Of a stretch of 64,000 nt of DNA, positions 20,609-31,237 are shown piece after piece. The position numbers and the translations under genes are program-made. How positions within the stretch are numbered: the stretch's first letter is position 1; every line of letters starts with the position of its first letter. Origin of the DNA: Aurelia coerulea (lineage: Eukaryota; Cnidaria; Scyphozoa; Semaeostomeae; Ulmaridae); contig CM076948.1 in NCBI GenBank assembly GCA_039566865.1, positions 14,147,001 to 14,211,000 of the forward strand, read 5' to 3'. A model generated the notes under the pieces. It was not told the origin of the DNA, did no database searches, and was given only the letters and a program-made list of their open reading frames with translations.

Positions 20609-21357
20609 TGTTATCAGGATCCATGAAAGGAGATACCCTAGCAAGGGCATGCAATTTTTGGCTGGCTCTTTTGCATAAATTTGAGATGTGACTTTTAAAA
20701 TTCAAATTTTTATCTATTGTCACTTCTAGCAACTTTTCTTCAGAGCTTTTATTAATAATGGCCTCACCAACTGTGACCTTAATATCATCCTGGTTTGTCC
20801 CAAAAGTTAGAAGATGGCACTTCCCTTCATTCAATTTCATAAAGTTTTCAGGAAACCATTTTGATAAAATGAGAGCATCAGTTTCTGTCCGTTCCAAGAC
20901 TCTATCTAATTGACAGTCAGCTGCAAAGATAGTTGTATCATCAGCAAAGTTACATACTGCAGTATCCATTACCGAGAAAAATAAATCAGTGATGTAAATA
21001 TTAAAAAGAAGAGGTCCAGGAACTGATCCTTGCGGTGCACCTGCAAAGGTCTCTCGCCAAGTGCTGAATGAACCATTTACTTTGACCCTCTGTTTTCTAC
21101 CAGTCAGATAACTATAAATCATCAGCAGAGCATCGTTGCAAAATCCATAAGCGCCTAATTTCGCAATTAACAGCTCATGGTCTATGCAATCGAACGCTTT
21201 TGAAAGATCCATTAGCAAAGCTCCAACCACTCCTTTTTTGTCAAGGGAATTCTTACAGGTATCCATTAATCTCAATAGCGCATGCTGTGTGTTGAAACCT
21301 TTCCGAAAACCACATAAATAGGGAACTAAAAATGTATCCGCAAAGCCAATCATCTGG
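20609..21357 (-). pseudogene. LINE RT palm and thumb
   Basis: The best-preserved part of the minus LINE: fingers/palm with GFRKGF, LMDLSKAFD, GAPQGSVPGPLLFNIYI, catalytic FADDTT, MKLNEGKCHLL and LLEVTIDKNL. It is open for about 250 codons but lacks the RT N-terminus and endonuclease. Confidence 0.85.
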
Positions 21358-21379
21358 GCATATAGAAAGGAGAAAGTAA

Positions 21380-21799
21380 GGAAGGAGAAACGTCGTAGAT
21401 GCATTATTGATAGCCATTGAAGAAATACGGAAACAAGGCACAGGACAGTATGTGGAAAACATCGTCAAGAAGTGCAAAGCCAAGTTGGCATGGAGCGAGG
21501 ATGAGACGCATGACGCACTGAAAGCAGCGAAGGATAAAAACGTGTTGAAAGAGGCAACAACGCAGAACGATAAAATCTCCTTTCGAATAGTCAAACCGAA
21601 TTCAGTTAAGATTCGTGAAGCTGATAAGCCTGGAAAAGAGCCATCTTCTCAGAAAACTACTGAAAATCGTAGTACCGAAGAAAGCGATTTTCAGCAATTC
21701 AAAAGGCACATTTGGGGCGTTGTCGCCACGTTGCAAGCAGAAGTACAAGGGCTGAAGGACTCCCACAGACCATCTGCAGAAGAGAGTCATCCAACTTAA
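21380..21799 (+). CDS. LINE ORF1 N-terminal domain
   Basis: The frame is open from about 21380, upstream of the first usable start codon, to 21799. It encodes a charged protein with alternating helices (IEEIRKQGTGQYVENIVKKCKAKL), resembling a winged-helix-like fold followed by a coiled-coil segment. A comparable short ORF precedes the SGNH ORF at 53453-53818. The true 5' end is probably truncated. Confidence 0.6.
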   Translation, partial: GRRNVVDALLIAIEEIRKQGTGQYVENIVKKCKAKLAWSEDETHDALKAAKDKNVLKEATTQNDKISFRIVKPNSVKIREADKPGKEPSSQKTTENRSTEESDFQQFKRHIWGVVATLQAEVQGLKDSHRPSAEESHPT

Positions 21800-22139
21800 C
21801 GTGACAGTAGCATCCTATACGAAAGACTGATAGCATGTTTGGAGGGGAGAGTTAAAACTCTCGAAAACGAACTAAAATCGAAACAAAAAATTATCGAGTC
21901 TCTTCTCAGCCAAAATATTGGAAGCCATCAACAGCAAATTCAAATTGAATCAACGAATCATCATAAATGTAAGCCAAGGGAATCAGCTTGAGTACAACTT
22001 CAAATTCCAAAGGAACCAACTAACAAAACAGAGAAAACGTACACAAAAGCAGCATCAAAGAACAGTAACAATGAATCACAATCCAATGCTCAAACACAAA
22101 AGCCTGAAAATAAGAAAAAGAACAAGAATGACGCTAGGC

Positions 22140-22633
22140 TAAAACAAATTTTGAAGGTTTCTATCGTTGGGGACTCTATTTTAAACGGAATTCACGAGCA
22201 TGGACTCAGCAGACATCATAACATCACAGTGAAAGCGCATTCTGGAGCTACCACTGAGGATATTGTGGATCATATTAAGCCTGTCATTAGAAAGAAACCG
22301 AATGTTATCATCATCGATAGTGGAACGAATGATATTACCAAGGACGTCGACACGGAGAAGTACCTTAAAGAAACATGTCAAGTGATTCAAGCAGGATCAC
22401 CAACAACGAAAATTGTTTGCTCACTACCGACGAAAAGGAGAGATCGACATGGGCTGGAAAGTAAAGTCAAAGAGCTTCGAACACAAATGATAGCGTTTTG
22501 TAACAAGGAAGGTTTGGAGTATATAGACAATGACAACATTAGCATCGAATGCTTAAGCATTGGCAAACTACACCTCAACGCTGCAGGTAAATCGCCGCTA
22601 GCACAGAACTTTATCAAATATCTCGATAATTGA
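22140..22633 (+). CDS. LINE ORF1 SGNH-hydrolase-like domain
   Basis: About 165 codons with VSIVGDSIL, AHSGATT, IDSGTNDI and KLHLNAAGK, i.e. all four SGNH blocks. No start is clear; the frame is open a few codons upstream of 22151. Stops lie between this and the N-terminal part (21800-22140), so ORF1 is interrupted. Confidence 0.78.
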
Positions 22634-22779
22634 AGAGATATAACTCCTGAAAACAGTAGTCATAATCATATAGAAATAGGCAGTAAAAGCCATGATCCTC
22701 ATATACTAACAATAGATAGCTCTGCTGATACTAACAGTGAAAATGATTGGGTATCAAAACTGAAAGACTTGAGGTGTAA

Positions 22780-23520
22780 ATACACTAAAAAGGTTGTTAT
22801 CTCATATCTAAATATCAATTCAGTAAGAAATAAATTTGAAAATTTTACCTCCCTTATTGGAGATCTTGTAGATATCTTGTAGGTAAACTTGATGACTCTT
22901 TTCCAAAGGGGCAGTTTATCATCCCAGGCTTTAAAGAGCCGTATTGCCTTGACGTATCAGATAAATCCGGAGGTATGCTGGTGTTCATCAAAGAACATAT
23001 CATTTCTAGACGTCTTCATAACTTGAAAATAAGTCCAGATGTTCAAATCATACCCATAAAGCTAAATTTAAGGAACAAAAAATGGCTGCTACTACCTATA
23101 TATAGACCACCGAAACAGGATGATGCATATTTTAGGGAACATGTAGAAAGGGTGATTGATTTCCATTCCTCCACATCAGTAGCGAATGTAGTGGTACTTG
23201 GAGAATTTAATATGGAGATTGTGGATCAAGTTCTACACTCAATGATGGATGATCACTACCTTCATAGTCTCATTAAAACACCCACGTGCTTTAAATCCGA
23301 TAAAGGGAAATGTATAGACCTTATTCTAACTAACAACAAACGTGGTTTTCTTGAGAGCCAAACATTTGAAACAGGTTTTAGTGACTTTCATCATCTTGTT
23401 TACACTGTTCTTAAGACTACATCCGTTAAATTACCCCCTAAAAGACTACCTACAGGTGATATAAAAAGTTTAACGAGGAGCTTTTCTGCCAAGAGTTGAT
23501 GAACAACCTGAAGGAACATT
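22780..23520 (+). pseudogene. LINE endonuclease domain
   Basis: Segments ISYLNINSVRNKF, GGMLVFIKE, IYRPPKQD, VLGEFNME (usually GDFN), CIDLILTN and GFSDFHHLVYTV follow the AP-endonuclease order. There is a stop near 22880 and an internal deletion, because the SETKL block is missing between GDLVDIL and FPKGQF. Confidence 0.78.
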
Positions 23521-23839
23521 CTCCTAAAGATCATGGCGATTTTGAAAATATTTTTGTTAGCACCCTTAACAAACATGCACCCATGAAAACAGTTGTTGTC
23601 CGGGGGGATAATAATCCATACATAAACAAAAACCTACGAAGGGCTATTATGAAATGGACAAGACTCAAGAGTATTGCTAATGAAACGAAGGACCAAAACG
23701 ACTTCAATAGATATAAAAAGCAAAGGAATCGGGTCGTTCAAATCAATAAAAGGGCAAAAAGAGATTTTTTCAGGGAGCTAGACCCAACTAAAGTAGGTAA
23801 CGACAAAGTATTCTGGAAAATGTTCAAACTATTACTTTC
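23496..23839 (+). pseudogene. LINE endonuclease-RT linker
   Basis: An open frame with NKHAPMK, NPYINKNLRRAIMKWTRLK and YKKQRNRVVQINKRAKRDFF, the usual basic linker before the RT. It is cut at 23841 by the hairpin element and resumes at 24945. Confidence 0.8.
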
Positions 23840-23841
23840 TA

Positions 23842-24942
23842 CCGGGTGTCTCAAAAAAATTACCCCCTTTTGACTCAACGAGGCAACAAAACGATAATAT
23901 TTAGGGACATTTTGAATTCATGGCTAATTATTTGGTCTTCAACTTAGATGGTCTTCAGCTTAGATGGTCTTCAACTTTGTGGGGTGAGTGGCCGAGCGGC
24001 TTAATCAGTTACCGTCAGGAGACTGAATGAAGTTAAGCTCGGTCGAGTGAGGTCGAACTCCGGATGAGTGACCTCGGAGGCTTGACTTCGCAACTCACCT
24101 CGCCGTCCTTCGGAAGGGACGTTAAACTAGGGGTCCCGTGCCTGGATGCGGCATGCACAGTGGGTTTAAATTAGCTTTAAGTAGCTAGATATACTTCCTG
24201 CCCACTCAAAATAAATTACTGAAAAAAAAAGATACACGTATTTTGCATTTGGAAATCGATCACCAAACACCGGAGATATGAGTTCACAAGGTCAAAATTT
24301 GGAGCGCACCTGAAACCAGAGGTTTTGAGAAATGGCCTAACCATAATTTGACAGCAAACAGGCATTTTGCAAACGAATTTTCGACTTTGACTTTGACTTT
24401 TTATTTTTGAAAAGATTTATACCTTGAATTACTTCAATTGTTCTTGAAGTGACTTTTCTTTTTGAGGAAACGGTCCTTGCATTGCATTCGATCCCAAGTG
24501 TTTTGTATTAAAGAAGAGGAAAAGGAGCACATGCATGCTTATTTTGGAGATGTGGCACGACTTTATCACTCTTACGACATTTTTACTATATTTGTTTAGT
24601 CTGCGCCATGTCCATGCATCTTTTATTCTTTTCAAAAGCAAAACACGGAAACTTAAAGTGTACAGGTACTTTGGAAAATTTCCACGATACAAATCATGAC
24701 TAGGCCCTTTTTCAAAACCTCTGGTTTTGGGTGCACTATAAATTTTGACTTTGCGAACCTGTATCTCCGGTGTTTGGTGGACGATTTCTAAATGCAAGGT
24801 ACGTGCATCTAAGTGAACATTGATAAATTTAGCTAGGGGTCGTCGTGAAGTCGACTAGCTAGTGAAGTCGGGGAGCAATGATAACTTATTGCTTGGTTCC
24901 TATTACCAGTCAAAAGGGGGTACTTTTTTCTGAGACACCCGG
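23842..24942. mobile_element. mariner-like hairpin MITE containing a SINE
   Basis: Ends CCGGGTGTCTCA...TGAGACACCCGG flanked by TA (23840-23841, 24943-24944). Arms match over several hundred bases (for example CACCAAACACCGGAGATA near 24252 and its complement near 24763). The left arm is broken by the SINE 23980-24230, which the right arm lacks. Confidence 0.88.
23980..24230 (+). mobile_element. tRNA-derived SINE
   Basis: The head contains GTGGCCGAGCGGC (A-box region, 23988-24000) and GGTCGAACTCC (B box, 24051-24061), as in Ser/Leu-type tRNAs. A body with CTTCGGAAGGGACGTTAAAC and an A-tail at 24222-24230 follow. The opposite arm of the surrounding hairpin shows the empty site. It lacks tRNA secondary structure, so it is not a tRNA gene. 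Confidence 0.8.
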
Positions 24943-24944
24943 TA

Positions 24945-26334
24945 GTAATGGCACGAATAATGCATAAAAAATAACACTTGTAGAGAATGGTATAGTACTT
25001 ACCAATGGCAAGGATATAAGTGAATGCTTCAATGACTGTTTCGTTCATATTACTGATACTCTCGATATCGAAAAGCCCACTCAACCCAATGAAGCTGATC
25101 CAAAAAATTCAGTTGCTCAGGCCATTGAAAAACACAACAATCATCCTAGTGTGTTAAGAATCAAAAACGCTTTGGTTGGAAATAAAACATTTAGCTTTAG
25201 TCCATTTAGTGCTGCTGATGTTTGGGATGAAATCAATCACCTAAACAGTTCTAAGACAGTCAGTGGTGATATACCTGTAAAAATCTTGAAAATGACCTCT
25301 GCTCTCTGTTTAAGTGAGGTAGCAGAAATTGCTAATGCAATGTTAGAATCTGGACTTTTCCCCCAATAAACTGAAAAAGGCTGGTGTCTCCCCTATCTTT
25401 AAAACGTTGGAGAAGATACAGTTAAAACAAGTTTTCGACCAATAAGTGTATTGTCAGCATTGTCAAAGGTTTTTGAAAGATTAATGGCTAAGCAGATGCT
25501 GTCCTTCATCCAACCAAATCTCTCCAATCTCCTATGCGGATTTAGGCGAGGTTTTAGTACTCAACATGCACTGTTTCGTGTTGTAGAGATGTTCCGCAGA
25601 ACAATCGATCAATCGGGCATTGCAGGAGTAGTACTAATGGATCTTTCGAAGGCTTATGACTGCTATAGTCATGATTTACTTACAGCAGAAATGACAGTCT
25701 ATGGCTTCAGTAACAAGAGTCTAGAACCTTTCAAACAGAGGGTCAAGATAAACAGTACTTTTAGTGAGTGGAAATGCAGTGTCTGGTGTTCCTCAAGGCT
25801 CAGTTCTTGGACCCTTATTTTTCAATATATTTCATCAACGACTTTGTTTTCACTGTACAAAGCTCCCAGGTATGCAATTTTGCTGATGATAGCACGGTAT
25901 TAGCATGTGGCAAAAATGCTGAGGAAGTAATCGCACGTCTTGAGTTTGATATTGAAAATGCAATCTCCTGGTTTAGGGAAAGCAACATGGTAGCAAACCC
26001 GGATAAATTTCAAATGATGTTTCTTGGTCTCAAAGAGAGCAAAAGATACTGTCTTGACATAAATGGAAACATTATAGTCAATAAAGATACGGTAAAGCTC
26101 TTAGGAGTTACGATTTATTCAAAGTTGAATTTTCGGGATCACGTAACACACATTTGTAACAAGGTGAATCAGAAAACAGGGGCTATTTCTTGGATTGCAC
26201 GATATCTCGATGTAGACAAGGCCAAAATACTCTACCATGCATTTATTCTCTCAAACTTTAACTACTGCCCGTTAATTTGGATGTTCTGTGGGAAGACTGC
26301 AAACAACACAATCATCCTTTTGCACAAACGTGCA
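24945..26334 (+). pseudogene. LINE reverse transcriptase domain
   Basis: Several frames together give the RT: SFRPISVLSALSKVFERLM, LCGFRRGFSTQHALFRV, VLMDLSKAYDC, a frameshift at the VPQGS block near 25780, NFADDSTVL (catalytic) and KLLGVTI. The C-terminal LSNFNYCPLIWMF...HKRALR is cut by the MITE at 26340. Stops near 25368 and two frameshifts make it inactive. Confidence 0.85.
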
Positions 26335-26339
26335 CTGAG

Positions 26340-26845
26340 GCCCCGTTTACACGATACCGTTTTCATTTCATATCGGATTGGGGGTGGCAATCCGATACGA
26401 AAATTGTTCTGTTTACACGATACCGTTTTCATTTCATATCGGATTGGGGTTCTGTTAACACGACACTGTTTTCATTTCATATCGGATAGGGGGTTGTGTT
26501 TACACGGAAACGCTTTGTCTTGTGCTGTGAAGGATTGCCTTTGTTTTAACACCCACTGCGCAGTGCGCCAGATGAATAGGAGGCTCGTAGAATTGATCAA
26601 GAGGTTCCGTTTTGAGTTGATACCGGATTCGACCGTTTACACGATATCGGATTCGTTTCATGCCACTTTCAGAGCGTTTTCGTTTGAAAACACAAAAACG
26701 GTTTGAAGCATATCGGATTGGTGCGTTCTCGTGTAAACAGGAGTCCAATCCGATATGGAGTGAAAACGGTCTCGTGTAAACAGAAGACCAATCCGATATG
26801 AAACCAATCCGATATGAACTAAAAACGGTATCGTATAAACGGGGC
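26340..26845. mobile_element. DNA MITE with GCCCCGTTTACACG ends, 5-bp TSD
   Basis: Inverted ends GCCCCGTTTACACGATACCG with CTGAG duplicated at 26335-26339 and 26846-26850. Removal restores RALRVLYSDY in the LINE. The interior repeats CGTTTACACGATACCGTTTT and CATATCGGATTGG in both orientations. No coding capacity. Superfamily unassigned. Confidence 0.85.
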
Positions 26846-26850
26846 CTGAG

Positions 26851-26951
26851 AGTTCTGTATAGTGACTATGATGCATCGTTTGAAGATCTCTTGAGAAGGT
26901 CGGGTGAGCTAACAATCCACTGCAAAAATTTGCAAGAACTAAAGCTTGAAA
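26851..26951 (+). pseudogene. LINE RT C-terminal piece between two insertions
   Basis: About 30 codons (VLYSDYDASFEDLL, then a CKNLQELKLE block) joining 26334 and 27549 of the same LINE. Confidence 0.8.
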
Positions 26952-26953
26952 TA

Positions 26954-27546
26954 CCGGGTGTCCCAAAATGATGTATTATCGTTTGATTGCTTATATGTCC
27001 ATAACCGATTGACCGATTTTCAAAAACTTTGTTTCATCCGATTGCTGAAAGGCTAAATTGTATTCGATGATGTTGTTTGTGGTTTGGGGCGATGTCTTCA
27101 TGTTGAAAAGAAGATCGATAAACCTGCTAAAATTCAAGCGTTACATGGCATGAAAAAGAAACGGCCTACTTTCCCAGTCAATATTTTAGACATGATGCAA
27201 AAGGCTGAACTTATATGTCGTTCAAAGAATATATATCGTTCAGAGAATACGAATTCAGTCATACTGAGTTCAGAGAATATGAATAGGAGTTCAGCCTTTT
27301 GTATCACATCTAAAATGTTGACTGGAAAAATAGGCCGTTTCTTTCTCATGCCATCCAAGGCTTGAATTGGAGCAAGTTTATCGATCGTCTTTGTGACATG
27401 AAAACGCCGTGGTAAAACCGCAACCAACATCTTTTAATGTAATTTAGCCTTTAGGCAATCAAATAAAAAAAAGCTTTTGAAAATCGGTTCATTCGTTATG
27501 GACATGTAAGCAATCAAACAATGATACATCATTTTGGGACACCCGG
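26954..27546. mobile_element. mariner-like hairpin MITE (almost fully palindromic)
   Basis: Ends CCGGGTGTCCCAAAATGATG with TA duplications (26952-26953, 27547-27548). The whole 593 bp folds on itself: the plus ORF 27084-27365 and the minus ORF 27134-27430 are near-identical because of the palindrome, so neither is a real gene. Confidence 0.88.
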
Positions 27547-27548
27547 TA

Positions 27549-27955
27549 TATAAATGCATAAATGCGGCTTGCCCCTCCCCCCCTCCCTTCATGTTTGAGT
27601 TCTTCACAACAAAGGACGTTCAATATGACTTACGAACAAATAAGCTCATGCAGCTCCCTAAAACCAATACGTTAGTTTATGGGAACAATTCTTTATCATT
27701 TAGAGGAAGCATTTTGTGGAACACGTTATCTGACACGATAAAAGCTGCTCAAAACACAGAGCAAGTCAAAAATATGATTAAGAGCTGGAAAGGAGACACT
27801 TGCAGTTGCAACATCTGCAGATGATGTGTACATAGATTCATGTATATATTTTACGCTTATGTTATGTTTGAACTTTGTATTGTAAATAGTTGGTATTTAT
27901 TAGTTTTCTTTAAAACTATTGCTTCCACCAACTGTAAATGAATTAATTATTATTA
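27549..27955 (+). pseudogene. LINE RT C-terminus and 3' UTR
   Basis: Encodes the final block (EFFTTKDVQYDLRTNK, LSFRGSILWNTL, CSCNICR stop at 27825). Then comes a 130-bp 3' UTR with an AGTTGGT/ACCAACT stem (27888-27933) and an ATT-rich tail. Confidence 0.82.
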
Positions 27956-27956
27956 C

Positions 27957-28225
27957 TATTATTACGCCTTTTAGGCTTAGGTTTAACAATTACAAGGCGT
28001 GTAGTCATAAGTTTAATTCGGGGGGCCTCAGTACCCCAGGCGGAATTCTTCAGGCATTTTACTGGAGAAGGGCACCTCTTGTTTCTGAAGGATATTAGTA
28101 TAAAGATAATCGATAGGCTAACGTGGGGAATAGGATGCGGGAAAGCTTCTGGCAATATCGGCTGGATTGCTTTATCCCTAAGGGATTAAACACTAGGCAG
28201 GCTGATACATATATTTGATTTTTGT
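27957..28225 (+). pseudogene. PLE fragment, right piece (GIY-YIG C-terminus)
   Basis: Reverse-complement match to the 8610-8860 part of the PLE ORF (from CGCCTTTTAGGCTTAGG to the stop context TTAAACACTAGGCAGG). It completes the PLE interrupted at 18240; roughly 30 bp of the GIY-YIG core are not recognisable at the break. Confidence 0.8.
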
Positions 28226-28570
28226 TTACATTTTGGTTGTTTGGTTGTTTTGATTTTTGCGATCAGCTCTTCGTTAGGAACACACGCTGTTTTTTAGGGA
28301 TTTCTTTCTGCCCATCCGCTCTCGGATCTTTCTATTGCTTGTTTTGTTCTAATACACGTTTTTTCAGCTTCCGCGAGACAGACACCGTCGCCGACTTTAG
28401 CAGTACTTAACTCTGCGTTTTCTTTCATCTTCCTACTGCCGCCTCTGTTAACACCGGTTACTTTAACACCTTTTAATGATCATTTGTATTTAGTAGGATC
28501 CCTCTTAGGCTATTTTTTTCTTAATTTCTTGTATTTCGAGATTGATATGTATGCTACGTTGAATTTGAGA

Positions 28571-28612
28571 AGTCATACTGATGAAGGCTTGCGCCGAAAC
28601 GTTTAGACGAAT
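28571..28612 (+). ncRNA. hammerhead-like core, 3' end of interrupted PLE
   Basis: CTGATGA, A, GGC/GCC stem, GAAACGT in the sense strand of the PLE, almost identical to the minus-strand motif at 8209-8242. Confidence 0.45.
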
Positions 28613-28659
28613 TTGTTTTCTTGAGTACATATATAACATCCCGGGTATGATATATAGAT

Positions 28660-28975
28660 ATACTCATTGATAAGAAGAAAAATAATGCTCAGGTAATAGA
28701 CTTTGCTGTCCCATATGACAGCAGGATGGACAGTAAAGATAGGGATAAGATTGAGAAGTCTCAAGACCGAGTACGATAACTGATGAAGCTGTGGAACATG
28801 AAGGTAGTTGTCATTCCTATAGTATTTGTGGCACTAAGAAATACCCCAAAGAAACAACAGAAAGGTGCAGGACATTGGCATTGAGGTCCTGACAAGTGGA
28901 ATGCATAAAACTGCTATCCTAAATACTCCAAGAATCCTCACAAAGGTTCTTGAGGTTGGAGGAGTCTTGTTGACA
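28660..28975 (+). pseudogene. RLE-type LINE 3' fragment
   Basis: Broken plus-strand translation with VIDFAVPYDSRMDSKDRDKIEK, VVVIPIV, then a decayed LGT-RIL block, matching the end of 29801-31033 (DVAVPWDSRV, VIPVVIGALG). Several frameshifts are present. Confidence 0.7.
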
Positions 28976-29159
28976 TCGAACCGCAAAGAAACTCATCCAT
29001 TGTCTAGATCAATGTGCGTTATCCTATAATTATAATATCGATAATGTTTACACAAGGTGAACCTCTTCAGCATTCATAAGTGGCATGATCAATGAGGGCC
29101 CAGCAACTAAGACCACCATATATTGCAATAAGATTTTACAAGCATATGGTGTTTTTGTT
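28976..29159. other. unassigned sequence
   Basis: No ORF, RNA gene or repeat is supported. Confidence 0.4.
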
Positions 29160-29395
29160 TAAAACACAAATTATCCAGACAATTTGCAAAATAGATTTAC
29201 TCGGAGGTTCCAGATTTCAAGCTATTCAACAAGGGATAGCCAAAATCTACAGGTGCCTAAACGTCGATTGGAATTTACCAAAAGGAGTTTCCAATTTACT
29301 GGAGCCTCGACAGGGACTGAGATCCCGCAACAGCACAGATACTCACCCTCTCTAAAGGTCGCCAAAAAGGAAGGTAAACAACTCCTCATGAGCTG
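29160..29395 (+). pseudogene. LINE RT C-terminal fragment
   Basis: The frame contains YSTRDSQNLQVPKRRLEFTKRSFQFTGA and SPSLKVAKKEGKQLL then stop, the terminal 'YxTR...LP...F-F-G...WN-IP...S-FK' layout of CR1/L2-like RTs. About 270 bp of 3' UTR follow, ending in an ATT tail at 29667-29700. Confidence 0.65.
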
Positions 29396-29666
29396 AAGTT
29401 GGTGAATGTGTGTTTTGTCCCTCGGCTCTCGCGGTGTTCTGGGGGTTGTGCTTGGTAGGTCTTGATTTGGTCTTTTTCTGGACCGAGATGGGGCTTGTAG
29501 TGTGCCATCTGTGGGGATGTTGTGGGGTTGTGAAGTGGGGTTGGACGTATTCACCTACTGTAATGGCAATTAAAGCACGACCCCTCGGAAAAGCAGCCTA
29601 TTTGGTTTTTGATATTTTTCTTTATTTATTATTTATGCTAGCTGATAGGGCAGCGGGCCTAATTGT

Positions 29667-29700
29667 TTATGATTATTTTTATTATTATTATTATTATTTT
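29667..29700. repeat. (ATT)n junction of two convergent LINEs
   Basis: An ATT/ATTTTT tract between the plus LINE fragment ending here and the minus RLE LINE starting its 3' UTR. Confidence 0.75.
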
Positions 29701-29800
29701 TATTCAATTGTACATGCTCTGGTTAGATGTTTTCCGGTTTATGCCTTGAAAGCAAGTTGCAACAAGCAACTAAAGGTTTCAAAGTCAATGTCCATCTTCT

Positions 29801-31095
29801 TCAGGTTTCAAGCACCTTCCTCAGTATTCTTCCTGTTCCTAACAATGCTGTTTTTTGCACCTGTCCTACTCTCAAATTAATCCCAATTTTCTCTATCCAT
29901 TTATCAAATTCTTTCGATACAGCTCCCAGTGCTCCAATAACTACAGGTATGACAATTACTTTCTTCATGCCCCACATAGTGGCTACTTCTCTTTTCAAGT
30001 CTCCATACTTTTCCATCTTTTCTCGCTCTTTCGCTCTTACTCGGGAATCCCACGGCACTGCTACGTCAATGATCTTGCATTCCTTTACATCTTCCTTTAC
30101 CACCACAATGTCTGGTCTTCGTGCCTCAATCTCATGGTCGCACTGGATATTGAAATCCCACAATACCTTGATATTTCCCTTTCTTGAAACACCCTCTGGT
30201 TCATGTTCGTACCACTTATTTGCCCTTTCGATGTCAAGCTCTCCACACAACTCCCAGTGTATATTTCTTGCAATGTTATCATGCCTTCTCTTGTATTCTC
30301 GCTGGGCTAGCATTTTACATTCACTCACAATATGGTTGATCGTCTCTCCTTTTTCGCCACATAACCTGCACAGAGGTGACTCCAGGGTGTTATCAATATG
30401 ATGTTTCACATAGTTTGTTCTCAATGCCTGGTCTTGTGCAGCACATATTAATGCTTCTGTACAAGCTTTCAAGTCACCATTTTTGAGCCATTCCCAGGTC
30501 TTATCTTTATCAATGTTTTCATCCATTTCTCTGATGTATTGTCCGTGCATTCTTTTCTCTTTCCACGCTTGTTCTCTTTCGTTGATCTGCTTTCTTTTGA
30601 ATTCTTCAGGTCTTACTGTTTCGTCTGTTTTGATGGTCATTTTTATACTTGCTACTTTCAACATTGGTTCATTGCTTTGCTTTACATACCAACCCAAGCT
30701 ATTCTCTTCACCCTTTATACACCCCTCGCAACTAATTAGCCCCCTTCCTCCTTTGTGCCTTGGTATATACAACCGTGCAACATCACTCTTCGGGTGTAGC
30801 ATTTTATACATTGTCATCAATTTCCTAGTTCTTCTATCCATCCATTCAAGCTCTTCCCTTGTCCATTTCAGCAAACCAGCTCCATATCTTAAGAGAGAAA
30901 TCGCCCACGTATTTATTGCCTTTACCTTATTTTTTCCATTCAATTTTGACCTCACTATCAATCTTGTTCTTCTCAGATATTCATTTCTAAAATTGTCTTT
31001 CATTTCTTTTTCCTTGAGTTTGTCAAGTTCCAATATCCCAAGGTACCTATAGACATCATTTTCTACTTCTTTAATCGTCTCACCATTTGGTAGTA
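29801..31095 (-). pseudogene. RLE-type LINE C-terminal half
   Basis: About 410 open codons on the minus strand. Residues near the start (NEYLRRTRLIVRSKLNGKNKVKAINTWAI...KMLHPKSDVARLYIPRHKGGRGL) are the post-RT region. Next comes a CRLCGEKGETINHIVSEC zinc cluster (CCHC). RRPDIVV followed by KIIDVAVPWD is the PD-(D/E)XK-like restriction endonuclease core, and IPVVIGALG and LLGTGRIL form the end. This arrangement is characteristic of R2/NeSL/CRE-type elements with a restriction-like endonuclease; the exact clade is not resolved. The RT is missing (5' truncation at the microsatellite 31097). Confidence 0.82.
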
Positions 31096-31096
31096 C

Positions 31097-31119
31097 TAAT
31101 AATAATAATAATAATAATA

Positions 31120-31151
<32 letters not shown>

Positions 31152-31172
31152 CATTATTATTATCATTATTAA
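31097..31172. repeat. AAT-to-ATT switch microsatellite
   Basis: (AAT)n turns into (ATT)n, a perfect palindromic microsatellite next to the 5' truncation point of the RLE LINE. Confidence 0.85.
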
Positions 31173-31237
31173 AGAATTGATCGAGATGCCTTGCTTGCTG
31201 ATAGTTAACAACAAATAAAAAAAACAAGACTGCTTGT

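Larger units (their letters stand above)
18241..21370 (-). mobile_element. 5'-truncated LINE (minus) with two hairpin MITEs
   Basis: Reading on the minus strand, the RT starts in the palm at about 21357 (LVPYLCGFRKGFNTQHALLRL). It runs through MDLSKAFDCIDH, GAPQGSVPGPLLF and FADDTT, then the C-terminal block, to CDCRLCKIF and a stop near 18606. Two TA-flanked elements (18859-19823, 20092-20606) split it. The GC-rich 3' UTR ends in a stem-loop at 18351-18400. Frameshifts occur near the 20092-20606 insertion. Confidence 0.85.
21371..27955 (+). mobile_element. near full-length LINE (plus) with nested insertions
   Basis: In order: ORF1 N-domain (21380-21799), SGNH domain (22140-22633), endonuclease (22780-23490), linker (23496-23839), RT (24945-26951) and C-terminal tail (27549-27825). 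A 3' stem-loop (27888-27933) and an ATT-rich tail follow. Three DNA-type elements (23842-24942, 26340-26845, 26954-27546) interrupt the RT. Several stops and frameshifts mean it is inactive. It lies head to head with the minus LINE at 21370. Confidence 0.85.

Noticed and set aside
23982..24062. tRNA gene
   Set aside because: A- and B-box-like motifs are present, but the sequence does not fold as a tRNA and runs into a SINE body with an A-tail.
27084..27430. Two opposite-strand ORFs of 93 and 98 codons with similar sequence
   Set aside because: They are the two arms of the palindromic hairpin MITE 26954-27546, not genes.
29092..29355. 87-codon plus ORF
   Set aside because: The overlapping frame 29184-29396 carries the LINE RT C-terminal motifs; this frame is a shadow.
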